Part shown: in pieces, positions 46,272 through 58,400 of the stretch
Position numbering within the stretch: the first letter of the stretch is position 1
Layout: every line of letters starts with the position of its first letter
Position numbers and translations under genes: made by a program
Assembly: GCA_015143295.1 (NCBI GenBank)
Contig: CM026573.1
Span: 3,321,950-3,385,949 of the forward strand
DNA length: 64,000 nt
Source: Tetracentron sinense
Taxonomy: Eukaryota > Streptophyta > Magnoliopsida > Trochodendrales > Trochodendraceae
Reading direction: 5' to 3'
The notes under the pieces: model-generated
What the model was told of the DNA's origin: nothing
What the model saw: the letters and a program-made list of their open reading frames with translations, nothing else
Databases searched by the model: none

Positions 46272-47333
46272 AATTGTGAGAGTATGGTTAGCATTCTTTT
46301 AGAGATTAATACTGATTTAACTAGAATTAATATGACACATTTTGTAAGCTAGATGAAAACTATTCACTAGCTACCTAGAGGAATCCGGGTGATTAGTTAA
46401 AAGACAAAGAATGAAAGTTGCTACTAATCACTATTTTTCATTGGTTTTTAAGGAAAGTATTTTTGTTTTCTTTGGAATAAGCCATTAATTATTAAGAATG
46501 GTTATTAGGGTTAGTGAGGTGAGCGGCCTTCCAACTACATCACTAACCCCTGGTTGTTTGCTGAGAAAATAGATGAACAACAAAGAATGAATGAAAATTT
46601 TTGACTTCTCTAGTATAATTTTTAGTTATGTTTTTTCAAATTTTCTTTTCTTTATCTATTGACAAGAAATTTTTGACTTTTCTAGTAAATTTTTAGGTAT
46701 GTTTTCTCAAATTTTCTTTTCTCTTTACATATTTACATATATTTGGTGACTAAGTAAAGGTTAAGAGAATCTATTACCAATTATATACAGGAGATTATTT
46801 GGTTAGGACTCAATTCCAAGACCTCCCTCAAGAAGGGCCACACCTTGTTCATGTGAGCCAGAGGGTCATCATCATCAATATGCACATTATCCCAAATATT
46901 TGGGATTATTCTATTATTTTGGTCAATTAAAAGCTAGGAGTGCAGGGAGGTGCAAGGAAATACTTCTGTTTAGGCCCACTCAATTGAATTAGTTACCTCT
47001 CATATATAACATAAAGCTTTGCTAATTAGGGATGTCAACTATGTGAATTCATTGCATAATTTTTATTTTTTTTTTGTAAATGGTCCTCCGGGCATATTAA
47101 AAAAGGTAATGATAGCTCACTTTCTTGTAATTAAAGTCACTAAGGCAAAGAGACATGTTATGCATAACACATGTCATCTGTTTGAAAACAGTGACTTTAA
47201 AAAGAAAATAAAATTAATATTACCTAAAAAAAAAATACAAAAATGAAATCCCAAACCCAATCCCAATACTTAGAACCATACGCTAATCAGGCAAGCACAT
47301 GCGGGGTGCTGTCCTACACACTTTATTCTGTAA
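45330..47333. other. BAHD gene 3 promoter side and intergenic DNA with a MITE remnant
   Basis: 45330-45745 is promoter homologous to gene 1. About 45895-46085 is a MITE relative of 3410-3605 (TTTGGGAGTACCTATAGACT). A long (TA)n tract lies at about 46219-46267. An ~80-bp duplication with TTTTTGACTTYTCTAGTA is at 46595-46730. No gene seen. Confidence 0.5.
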
Positions 47334-47744
47334 CTAGCGGGTGGCACGTGCGATGCAGAGTGAAGATTGAACTCTTCCGTTCAATCACAATTGGCAGAAA
47401 GAGAGAGAGATTAGGTGGGCGTTAGATAAGGGAATATATTTTAATTGAGGAATCGTGCTCAATCCGAATAAAAGGAATACAGTTATTAAGTTATGTGTTA
47501 TCTTTAAGAGTTTTAAAATTTTAAAACTCAATCAACGCCTCAGCCCACCAATTCTCATTTTAAGAGATTTAAAAAATAAAAATTCAATCAACACCTTAAC
47601 TATTAAGTTATGTGTTATCTTTAAGAGTTTTAAAATTTTAAAACTCAATCAACGCCTCAGCCCACCATTCTCACTTTAAGAGATTTAAAAAATAAAAATT
47701 CAATCAACGCTTCATCCCTCCAATTCTCATTATAGTAGTAGAGA
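47334..47744 (-). mobile_element. Complete compact non-autonomous Helitron (411 bp)
   Basis: On the minus strand: A|TCTCTACTACTATAATGAG at 47744, and 3' end with a GCATCGCAC-GTGCCAC-type stem region and CTAG at 47334, followed by T. The A/T insertion border is correct at both ends. The inside holds two tandem copies (~118 bp) of TTATGTGTTATCTTTAAGAG ... CTCAATCAACGCC (47484 and 47602). Confidence 0.75.
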
Positions 47745-48496
47745 TAAATAAAAGTTAAACGTGTGTGTTTTCTACCTATAGTGTTTCTTTAATCCAAAGA
47801 AGCAATAGACTTATTATAGCCCGCAATCAAGTGAAAGAGTTAGTAGATTTAATAAAAGCTTGACTTAGAGGCCAGGTGAAAAAAAAAAAAAAAAAACTTA
47901 GGCTATGTATGGTTGCCAATTAAAAAACACGTTGTTTGGGCCTAAACCTTTTCTCGGCCTCGAAAACATGCTAGAACCCATTTGGTTGCACAAAACTAAG
48001 AAAGCATTTATCAAGAAAACTCTCTTTTAAATTAGTTTTACCTGATTTTTTTTTTCAATGTGTTTTGGTTTTACCTATTTTACTTTCCATGAACAACTTT
48101 CTTTATAAACATTTTTTTCCTTCTAAGAAAAGTTCACCAAAATGCAACCAAACAGATCTTATAATTTGTTAGAATGTCGATGCAGCGTGCAATATTTTAC
48201 AGAGGTGATTACTTTTTAGATGAAGAATTAAAAAAGATTTTATTCGTCATTCTACAAAGAAATAATTAATAAAATAAATTTATTTTAATTTATTGTTAGA
48301 GTTAGTATGTACTTTTAACGGGTTAGGGGTGCTAGTTCGGGTTGAGAGCTCTCTCATTGGGTTTGGGTTAGTGTAGGGTGTGACAAAATTTGTCCAACAC
48401 CTCAACCTGCCTGCCATTTACAAGTTCGGATCAAAAGGTTTGGACCCATTCACCGAGTTTGGGTTAGGTCTTCTCAACCTATTTATAATTTGTTTC
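47745..48496. other. Intergenic, no gene seen
   Basis: AT-rich with a poly-A run at 47879-47896. From about 48300 there is a GGGTTTGGGTTAG-like stretch. No coding frame or RNA gene that I trust. Confidence 0.5.
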
Positions 48497-48663
48497 GGGA
48501 AAATGCTAGTGAGATTGCAAAGCGCCGAGACCACACTGAGACCGTTCATGTGATGCACGGATTTCAAAATTTCAAAAACGGATTTAATGAAATTTTGAGA
48601 TCCGTTAATCACAAGCACGGTCTTGGTGTGGTCTCGGTCCTTTACGGTCTCAATAGCAAAGTC
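48497..48663. mobile_element. MULE-type MITE, 'TGAGACCG' family, copy 1
   Basis: Near-palindromic 167-bp element: left GGGAAAATGCTAGTGAGA, right GTCTCAATAGCAAAGTC. Bordering 9-mers ATTTGTTTC and TTTTGTTTT are an imperfect target duplication. Sisters at 60051-60219 and 63612-63767 have perfect 9-bp duplications. Confidence 0.7.
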
Positions 48664-49857
48664 TTTTGTTTTGAGTTTGTAGTGGACTCCCTAGATGTAT
48701 TAGGTTATAATACAATTTTGATTAATTAGCAGTACGAATTATTATATCTAATATCTTTCTTAAATATTGATTTTAAGTACAATGTTTTTTTGGTGGGGGT
48801 GGGGAGTAGGGCTGTCAAAGGGCCAGGCCAGGGTCAGCCCTAGCCCTATCCTTCCTTATAAGAGTAGAGCCCTAGCCCGACCCTAGCACTTCAAGGGTTA
48901 GGGTTGATTGGGACCTAGCCCTGCCCTCAAGGGACAGGACCGGGTCGGTCCAAGCCAAAGGGCCGGAAGAAAGAATGAGAATTTTTTTGTCGTGGACGCT
49001 TGATTGATTCTTACATGAAATTAGCTTCAGTCTTGAATTTGATAGATTGAACATATTATTCCAAAACTGTTAAACTACAATTACTATTACCGATATAAAA
49101 CATATTTACATTCTGGGATTCTCCAAATACCCTGCATATAATGTCTAGCCAAGAGATAGAGAACTACACAAATTAAGATATCTAATAATTTTTTATATAT
49201 AAAAAAAATAGAAATACCAAATTAATCAATATAGGAAGAATAAAAGAAAATAAATAATTTTTTTCTAATTGAAACTCTGATTTCCCACATGATTTCGTTG
49301 TGTAACCTAAATACACCAAATCAAATTTAAAATATAAGTTATTAGAATCAAAAACCTTGAAATTATTATGAAAAATCACGGTCCGTATCACATAAGCAAA
49401 ATTTTTGTATGAAATTTATCTATGCACGAAATAGATTGAAATAAACCCTAAGGAAACTCGAAACATGATAGAAAAGAATAATTTTTTTTTGAGATTATAT
49501 TAGTAATTTCAATAATATCTTACATATAATATATAAAACTTATCTCAGACTATATACTATAATTTCATTGTAGTGTAATGAGAGTAGGGCCGCGCTAACA
49601 AGGGCTGGGCAGAGGAGTGTCCTAGCCCAGCCCAACAAAGGAAGGGTTTGGGGATTTCGGGTCCTGCCCGGCCTCAGACCGGGAAGAGCAGGGCTTTGAA
49701 GGGTTTCAACGGGCCGGGTATCCTTCGACAAGGGCTGTTTTGACACCCCTAATTTTGGGGGGGGGGGGGGGGGGGGGGGGGGAGTACAATCAGTATTAAT
49801 ACTCTTTCCAATCAAAAAGTGATTCTTAAAAGTAAGTGATGCTAGGCATTATCCAAA
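48664..49857. other. Intergenic with two GC-rich hAT-like MITE remnants and a poly-G run
   Basis: 48805-48970 (AGGGCTGTCAAAGGGCC) and 49580-49755 (...TTTGACACCCCTAAT) look like decayed hAT MITEs with AGGGGTGTCAAA-like ends. A poly-G run is at 49757-49781. No gene. Confidence 0.4.
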
Positions 49858-50142
49858 GGGGCGTAATCTTCTCTAGTGATTCACTCACCCCTAGGTTCAC
49901 TCACCTATCATTGGTTTTTAGAAAAAATAATAAAATAATTTATTAACCATTGTTAAAATTCATTACCTTCTAGGGTTAAATTTTTTAAAATATTTTTTCT
50001 AAAAACCAAAGATAGGTGGGTGAACCCCAGGGTTGGGTGAATCTTAACCATAGTTGAAGTGTGTAAAAAGGGACACGTGACCACCTCGGGAGTGTAACTG
50101 GTTTTAGCAAAAACCGGTTACAACCGGAGAAGATTACGAGTT
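49858..50142. mobile_element. MULE-type MITE, 9-bp target duplication TTATCCAAA
   Basis: Sister of 20807-21161: GGGGCGTAATCTTCTC at the left and CCGGAGAAGATTACGAG at the right, with AAAAACCGGTTACA inside. TTATCCAAA at 49849-49857 and 50143-50151. The left arm is shortened compared with the sister. Confidence 0.8.
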
Positions 50143-50151
50143 TTATCCAAA

Positions 50152-50546
50152 ATACAATAATAATTTGTCGTATTATTTATATATATATTTTGAATTAATT
50201 AGCAATGAAGATCAGGTTTTGATTGGATCCTGTTTGCGTTGACTTCTTTCACAGATTTACATTGGAGTTTCAGTTCACGTTAACAGTATTCTTACTCAGC
50301 CCAATCTAACAAGAGTCAACACCGCACGTTGCCACGCCACCTTAAGATTTGGGTTTGCTTCTGTCGAATGAAATCAACAATAAATTGGGTCGGATCGGGT
50401 TGATGGGTATCCTCACTTGAAAAAACCCCGAATCCGATTCGGGTTGTTAATTGGCCGCTTGGTGAGGTCCAATTCTAGATGGGCCTAATATATGGACCCC
50501 GAGTCCGGCCCCCTTTTAATCGAGTCAGGTCTTGCTTTAATATTAA
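50152..50546. other. Intergenic, no gene seen
   Basis: Short unique-looking stretch between a MITE and the Helitron array. No coding frame that I trust. Confidence 0.5.
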
Positions 50547-52642
50547 CTAGCAAGGAGCCCGTGCGTTTGCACGGAGAATGCTAAACCAAAATAGAGTAAA
50601 TGACAATAGCAAAAATAAAAGTCAAACAATTATTACCAAAAAATAAGAAATAAAATTTAAAAGCACTCGAAGAAAGAGCAAAATTCTTTTACAAAATAAA
50701 CAATGAATGACAAAAATCATATCTATATTAAATTTATATTTAAAATATATTTTAAAAAAATTAATGTAGGTTCATTTTAATTAGGTATTGAATTTAGAAT
50801 AAAGGAAAATAAAAAACTTTCAGTGGTCCCTTGCTCTTTATTGGGCAAACTGTCTTGTGGGTGCAGTGCTGCTAAATCCTATTCTTGACCGAAAACCGTG
50901 AATACATGGGTGCATATAGCAATTCTCTTCCCCCCCTCTCTCTCTCTCTCTAATATTTGGGGAAGGTAATCACAAAAAAATTGTTTGACTATAATATGCC
51001 TAAGAAGTTGATTATATAATCCTTTTAAAAAAATTATCAAGAACATTTCTCTAATTACTCATGCAACCTCCAACCATTAAGCTGAAAAGAAGAAATTAAA
51101 AAAAATAAAATTGATTATATTTAAAAATTGTTCGGCAATAATGTTACATAATTATCAATATCGATATAATTCATTATTTAGTTGCACACATACATCTGAA
51201 TCAATACCAAACTATGTTGACAAAGAAGAAACTCCCATATAAACTATCCAAAGTTTGAGAACGTAAAATTTTTTATAAGGCCAAATGGTCGATCTTAATG
51301 CATATGGATTTTTTCATTCTCTTTGAAATAATTTAGGAAAATAAATATAATATCTTCCTAGAATGAGATACCTTTTTAAAGTGAAGTGTGGATCAATCCC
51401 CATGTGGTATAGAGTTCAAATATATTTGATAGAGCACTAAAATTAACCACAAATCAGACGGTTGAAGCCAGCCCACCAATGACCAGCGGGCTATGAACTC
51501 CCATAATACACTCCAACATATATTTTTTTTCATCGATTAATTATTCAGTTAGAAATATATTTTAATAAAAAAGAGAAAAATTAAAAATCTAGGGGCTGCT
51601 TAGGCAGAGGAAGCATACCAATTGTCACACCTTGAGCCGTTCATCGCATCACGGGGATTGCTAAATAGATGGACGAAGATCATAAACACATAAGGGAAAA
51701 CAAAGTTGGAACTTGGCTTTTATGGTTTGTTTGCTACATAGATAGAGGCCTGAAAGGAAATGTATCAACCTCCCCGAAGCCCTCACTTTCCAAACCGTCC
51801 TTGGTCTCCTATTTAGATAGCTCCAGCTTTGCTAATGGCATCGATGTGCCTTTGATACAGATTTCACAGTCGATGGATGATCTACATCAGTGAACTTCGA
51901 AGCTTAAACTTTTCTCAAAAACTTGGAAGGCGTCGGATTCCTTGTAATGTACAAAAAATGTAGAGAAGAAATGCTCCGAAGAGAATAAATGAAAAGTCAG
52001 GAGTGAACATATAATATGCTATTAAAATAAAAATAAATGGTATAAGAGATACTCAAATAAATGAATGATTGAAGAAGTGTAGATGCTTTTAAGAGGGTGA
52101 AGGGTTGCAACGATTTGAAAACGTTGGATGGATTGAGGAAAAACCAAGGGTTGTAACTCTTTGGGTTGATACAAACATATCCGCAATGCAAAACCCTATA
52201 TAAACAACATGCCTCTTCCCCGTTGGTGCAACCGAATATGTGTTATAGTTGTCTTTTAAGATAGTATTGTGAGGAGTTGCGTCGCTCTAACATTTTTTTA
52301 TTTTTTATGAATAGTTGCTTCCGTCTCGTAAATGGAAATCGAGAGGAAGAGGTGATAAATAGGAAATGTCACTATAAATGTAATGCCTATAAAATTTCTC
52401 TTGTTTTTTGGGGAGCCTACAGAATGTTCTTCGCAGACAATTACATCCATGAGGAGTTACATCCCTCAATCAAACGCCACGTGAAGAGTTGTGCCCCATG
52501 CGAAGAGTTGTGTCGCATGGATTCAACGATGTCTCCAACAGGTACGAATTACTTTGGCTCCTAATTGTAGTGGTTCCACTCCCTAAAATTGCTCCCGAAC
52601 CGCCACGTAGACCTTCTTGTCCCCGGCTTTCATTAGTAGTAA
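50547..52642 (-). mobile_element. Helitron H1 of a three-member head-to-tail array
   Basis: Minus-strand 3' end: stem-loop CCGTGC-AAAC-GCACGG (50558-50574), GCTCCTTG, CTAG at 50547-50550, then T. The 5' side ends in TTACTACTAATGAAAGCC at about 52642, directly against the 3' end of H2. Flanking parts match H2 (for example 51490-51520 with 53355-53385, both CTATGAACTCCCATAAT), but the middle (about 51550-51930) differs. A 74-codon plus-strand frame at 51669-51893 lies there; I do not recognise it. Confidence 0.55.
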
Positions 52643-55406
52643 TTAGTAAGGAGCCTGTGCGATGCACGAAAACTTTTTAAAAGAAAAAAAAGTGAGTAAT
52701 ACAAAATAAAAGAGTTGAAGATAATTGTTAATTATGTAAATATGTATTAAAACAAAATAATATATACTTTTGGCCCTGCTTATTGGCTAAGATGTTTCAC
52801 TCTTCCTTAGTAACTTTCAATTAAGTATTAATGTCATCTCTTTATATGTGTTATATAAAATTAAATTAAATAAAGTAGACTAAAACTCTATCCCTTCTTA
52901 GAACTATATCCCAAACCAAGCACAACACCATTTTGGTGCAGAGAAGTTGAGCTGCATGACCATCAATTTGGTTAGAGAACTTTGGCCCAACATTAATTTT
53001 CCCTGTCAAACCTACACTATTGTCCAGTCGCGCGGTCCATTGGGTGTAATACAAAGTTTAAAATTATAATCCTTTTTAAGGACTCCCATTAATAGTAATC
53101 CCTGGAAGCTACTGGTTTATGCATGAGCAAATCATGGTTCATGGTTGAGTTGATAATGTCCCTACATATAAGAATGTAATAAATAGAAAAGCACAAATAG
53201 AAAAAAATTTGCAGGCGTAATTCACATCTGAATAAAGTGTAGAATATTTTCAAGCATCCCAGAGACATAAAACTTGAGGAACTCGCAATAGGTGGCCCAC
53301 CAATTAGTAGATCCAATTCCATCTGATGCTAGATGGACAGTTAATGATGTGCGGACTATGAACTCCCATAATGCACCACACCAACATACATTGCCTCCAT
53401 CTAATTAATTCTTCAGTTGGAAATGAAAAATATAAATAATTATCCAAACAGGTGACAAACCACAATTATAAGCGTCCAGAGATTGTGTTGATTGGATAGC
53501 AGGGCTCTTTCATGAATACCTAATACGCACGTGGATGCGATTTAAGAGATCTGTTCGGAAGCATAGTCAAAAGCTCTCACCCTCTCTTAACTTTTTAATT
53601 TTCACTAAAATAAAATGTCATTAAACTAACGAGTAGCACTTCAATACTCCTAGTGTATGGAAAGCTTAAGTACCTTAGAATTGTGGCCGTTCATCTGGCC
53701 ATGATTCTAATTAGTTACAGGTAGTAAAAAACCGAAGAAACATGCAAAAATTAAGGGATAAGTGTGTGTTCATATGAATACATCTAAACCGTCCATCTTT
53801 AGATTGGACAGTTCATATCTAAAGATATTGTATGTTTAGATACTTTATGGGTACCGAAAAAAAATCCTAAACTAAAAGAAATTTACCATCACCATCCACC
53901 CCTTCTTTTTACATCTATATATATATTTTTTAAATTAAAAAAAAATAATAATAAACAAAACTCAGCATCTCCTCTCCTTGCCTCTGACCACACGATGTGT
54001 CATACTCATATCATATTGGAAAAAAAATCCACAAGAGATGAGGAGGGGAAGTAGAGCAGTTTCATTCCAAATTAAGCATTAGGACCAGCACATGCCTTCA
54101 AAATAGAACTCCAAATCCACTGCACCAAGAACCTCCTCCCATTCAAATTGAAAATCATGCCTTTTCCATCACTCAACAACTGACCTATATACCCACCTCC
54201 ACCTCCTTGCCCATACAATCTCTCTCACAAATACCTGGTATCCGTCGGAAATTCTATAGCATACCAAGCATTCACCAACATTACCTTACTACCCATATAC
54301 CCCCGGCACAACAAATGGGTACACGTACACCTCCGGGCAATACTTCCCTGAATTCCCCACCCAGGCGTATGGTAGTGTGTACCCGATCATAACGTGAACT
54401 AATAGTACCCGCAAACAGCTCGGCAGAAACATTGAACTGTTACATTGCTAGATGCCAAGATCGAGTAGATTCTGTTCTTGTGGGTTAGATGGGCACCATG
54501 GGAGTAACAAATATCGGTGTACTCGCCAGCAAAAAAGATTAATCGAGATAAATTTGCTCTGGTTTGGTCGGTGTAGAGTGAAATAGTGCGCCACCACTCA
54601 GAGACGGAGGGTGAGGCATACAGACCTACAGAGATTTGTGGGTCCTTGTTGGCGAGATGGCTCTGACTAGAGGATGGTAGTTGAACTACATTAGCTAACA
54701 TCGAAGCGTTAACTTCACTGCAGCCTGTAAAGCTTCTCTATCCCGGGATGTACAAATATGAAGGGAGTACCCATCAGACAATAAATACAGAGACGAAAGT
54801 GAACATCTGCACATAAAAACTAAAAACTGTTAGAGATGTTGAAGGAGATAACTGAACAAAGAGTGAAAGATTTTGAAATTAAATTCTAGAGAAAAAGGAG
54901 AGAAATGAGTAATGAGATAAGGTAGATGTTGAAGAGTTGTAGAAGCATTTAAGGGGACGAAGGGCTGCAATGATTTGGAAAGGTAAGAGCAAAGGTCGTG
55001 ACCCTCAAAAGATACTGAAGCGTTGCGACCCTTTTGAGGTAGAGTTCCATAAGAGGGAAAAGCTCTTTAAATCTCTTTATCCAAAGAGATGCATCCCACC
55101 GCATCCAACATGTGTGTTTTGTTTGATATATAAAGGCAAAGAGAGCAAGAGTTTGTAGGAAGGGCAACGAACAGGTGTGTTTTGTTTGATGTGCAAAGGC
55201 AGAGGAGAAAGAGTTTAAAGGAAGAGAGAAAGGAAACCGACGCAAATGGTGTATTTGTTGAGAAGATTCATGAATCCAACAACGGGTACGTCTCTCCACT
55301 TTCATATACTCCATCTCGTCTCTCACAATCTCTTATCAAAGACTCCTAAAATTGCTCCCAAAACGCCATGTGGACCTCCCCCGTCCCTGGCTTTCACATA
55401 GTATAA
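52643..55406 (-). mobile_element. Helitron H2, middle member, carries an EXORDIUM-like fragment
   Basis: Minus-strand 3' end: GTGC-ATC-GCAC stem (about 52657-52667), CTCCTTA, CTAA at 52643-52646, then T. The 5' side is TTATACTATGTGAAAGCC at 55406, directly against the CTAG of H3. Shared 5' half: AGAAGCATTTAAGGGGACGA (54940) resembles AGATGCTTTTAAGAGGGTGA in H1 (52080). Cargo is the EXORDIUM-like piece at 54072-54701. Confidence 0.55.
54072..54701 (-). pseudogene. EXORDIUM-like (PHI-1 / EXL family) gene fragment inside Helitron H2
   Basis: Minus-strand translation gives EXORDIUM landmarks in the right order: SEWWRTISLYTDQTRANLSR, EYTDICYSHGAHLT, CRAVCG, GYTLPYAWVGNSGKYCPEV, YPFVVPG, NAWYA, LYGQGGGGGYIGQLL, FLVQWIW and a terminal LKACAGPNA just before a stop at 54072. 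EXORDIUM proteins are secreted wall or apoplast proteins tied to brassinosteroid and sugar-linked growth. The N-terminal third with the signal peptide is absent, the frame shifts after CRAVCG, and roughly 35 residues are missing between VVPG and NAWYA (the region with GHELAEL in intact members). So it is a captured, broken host gene fragment in the Helitron's own direction. Confidence 0.8.
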
Positions 55407-58400
55407 CTAGTAAGAGACCCGTGCGATGCACGGGAATAATTTCATAAAAGAAAATATTTAATTTACTTTTAAATTGGAATAACAATGTTAAAATGATTAA
55501 CTTAAAGTAAAAGAAAGATTGGTGGGTATGAATGCGCATAGTTGCTCCTGCTCCCTAGTTTTTTTTTTTTGTTTAACTCAATTACACCACAAGGCGATAG
55601 CTAAAGGCAAGACAAAGGAAGATAAGGAATCCTAATGGTAACAAAATGATTTGGGGAGTGATATACCTAATTTCCTCCTAATTCACTTTCTCAATTTAGC
55701 TCTTTTCTAACAATTACACAACCAAAATTGTGCAAATCTGTCTCTCAAATAAAATAAATAAATAAAAACAAATTCGATTAACTTTTCTTTTTTTGATTTT
55801 TTTAAGAAGCTCCCAAAGGGGGAGGCTGGTTTGACAATTCAATCTTTATTAAAAAAAATTGGCGGATAAGATTATATAATTTTTGTTAAAACGAATTAAA
55901 ACAAACCTTGCTTCCTATAGTTCCCTTACCATCTAAGACCTGTAATAAAGCCAACTGTTCAGCTTGTTTTTTTTTTGGGTAGATAGTTTGTTAAAAGATT
56001 TGAAACAAATCTTTTATTTCAATCTAGCAATACTTTGAAATCTTAAAAAAAATTACGCATGTCCAGAGTCACTCAAAAAAATAAACCTATCTATGTTCTT
56101 AACACTCCCACATACAAACTAATTATATTTGACTGAAGCAAATGTATTATTTTAATGTAAAAATGATCATACAATCCATCCAACAGAGTGCATGTGTTTT
56201 AATCTCATGTAATACGTGTTGGCTCATCTATTTATTCATTAATTAGTAGTAAATGGATTGGGTGCACCAACCTGAGTGTGTTATCTTTGGTCACAGCATT
56301 AGAAAAAGTAGCAATACCATTGTTCCTTCATGCCAGAATATCACAAATCTTTTAGTTTGGGATCTACTGAACATAAAGAAAAAGAAGAAAATGCGGGTAA
56401 GTCTAATGAATAGCGTCTTTGACATGAATTATTAATCATTAAAAATATATGTAAACTAAAGAAAAGACTACAACTAAGTAAGGAAAAGATTAATGTTGGC
56501 ATATGTATGTTCGCGCATGTAAGAATTAGTAGATGATGTACATATACCCAAAAATGCTTGTGTAGAATATAATGAAAATATATAAAGCAAAACTAATAAA
56601 ATGAAGCAGAAATAGATTATCAGCAAATGTAAATAATATAAACAGTAAAATAATCCAGAAAATCAATATAAACAAACTAATGAAAAAGAGGATAGTTTGT
56701 AGAAGAGGCATGCCCCGCTTGTAACTAAAGTGAATGAATTTATTGAGAATTCTTGAATGATTTACAATGACCCCATAAAGGGTTTAAATAGATGTTTCAT
56801 GCCAAGACTCCTAATATAGAAAGATCTCTCAAAGATAATCCTAATCTAATCATACCTAATCAAATCCTAAATTCAAATTTAATTGATACTATCTAATTGT
56901 GAAGAGATACACTAATAATGATACAGTGTATCTCATTCACTTTATTACAATAGGATATTTCCTAATATTCCCCCTCAAACACATGTGGATTGAAAATCTT
57001 CATGGGTTTGCGCAACTTGAGTACTCCCTTTGTGCATGAAGAGCTAAAACATCCGTGCTTGGTAGTCACCGCCAGTCTGTGAAGTCTATCTCTGTCGCAT
57101 CCCGCTCATATTTATGAGTCTGTTGGTGCCGGTAGCCCACTAGATCAAGCTGTCATGATCGTCTTCTCAAAGCACCCGAAGATTGATTTGCAATGTGAAG
57201 AAAAACTCTCATTAGAGAGGTCTTCAATAAAATAAAAGGAAATACACTTATTACGACAACCATCAAAGAGGAATAAAAAAAAAACTAGACCAACCATGCT
57301 AACATCTATGTTGGCTTTGATGACAAAAAAAATAAGAAAGAGAATAGAGAAACTTCAGTCCCGACGGGCGGCGACAATGCCGCCCGCCGGAAACACGTAA
57401 TAAAAGGGAAAAAAAAAATCAATACAGGCAGATCGCCCGCTCTGATACCATAAAGTAAATGAATTTATTGAGAATTCTTGAATGATTTACAATGACCCCA
57501 TAAAGGGTTTAAATAGATGTTTCATGCCAAGACTCCTAATATAGAAAGATCTCTCAAAGATAATCCTAATCTAGTCATACCTAATCAAATCCTAAATTCA
57601 AATTTAATTGATACTATCTAATTGTGAAGAGATACACTAATAATGATACAGTGTATCTCATTCACTTTATTACAATAGGATATTTCCTAATAGTAACCAT
57701 TACATTGGCGGGCAACCAATCAATAATAACCAATCTACTTACGAATTGCAGCAAGTTAACTCTCTATGTTAATCACAGCCTATAGAGTTTGAAGGGAATG
57801 AGTTCTATCTAAAGACATGCTAAGATAGATTGCGGCAACTCATCTCAGTGATGACCATTGATGCTCAGTCCCATGAAGCGCCATCAAGTCTAACTTAAGT
57901 TGAATACTAGAGCAGCATAAAAATAATGCATTGATCCATTAAATTCATATATATATAAAATAGTTTTAAATTTAATTAAATTAAAATTTAGTAAAAGGTG
58001 TAAAGTTTGAAAATAATGAAAATAAAAAAATTCGGGAAGTGCTAACCCCACTATCCTCTTAATTCAATGTACACTTTTACGGGCAAGAAGACAGATTTTA
58101 AATCCCCACATATAATCGGTCTTCTTTTGTCCCCAAAAGAGTTCTCCTTGAAAACGGATGAGTGCAATAGAAGAGTGAGGCTAGCACAAAATAAATAAAA
58201 TTAAGAGTGACTACTAAACATCAACCCAAATTGGAGAAGAAAGTTCTTAAAACTAAAACTAAGCCTTCTTTAAGCAAAATTATAATTTAAAAAGTCGCAC
58301 ACTTGGATTCATCATTACTCACCATCGTGAAGGCCTGAACATCAGGAGCCTCGAGTTGTTCTGAGGGATCTCACCTGAGTCTATAAGAAAAGGGTAACAT

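Noticed and set aside
49540-49815. Proline-rich frame next to a poly-G run
   Set aside because: Arises from the G/C homopolymer and a decayed GC-rich MITE.
53089-53322. 77-codon minus frame in Helitron H2
   Set aside because: No domain, AT-rich, and the shared part of H1 and H2 does not conserve it.
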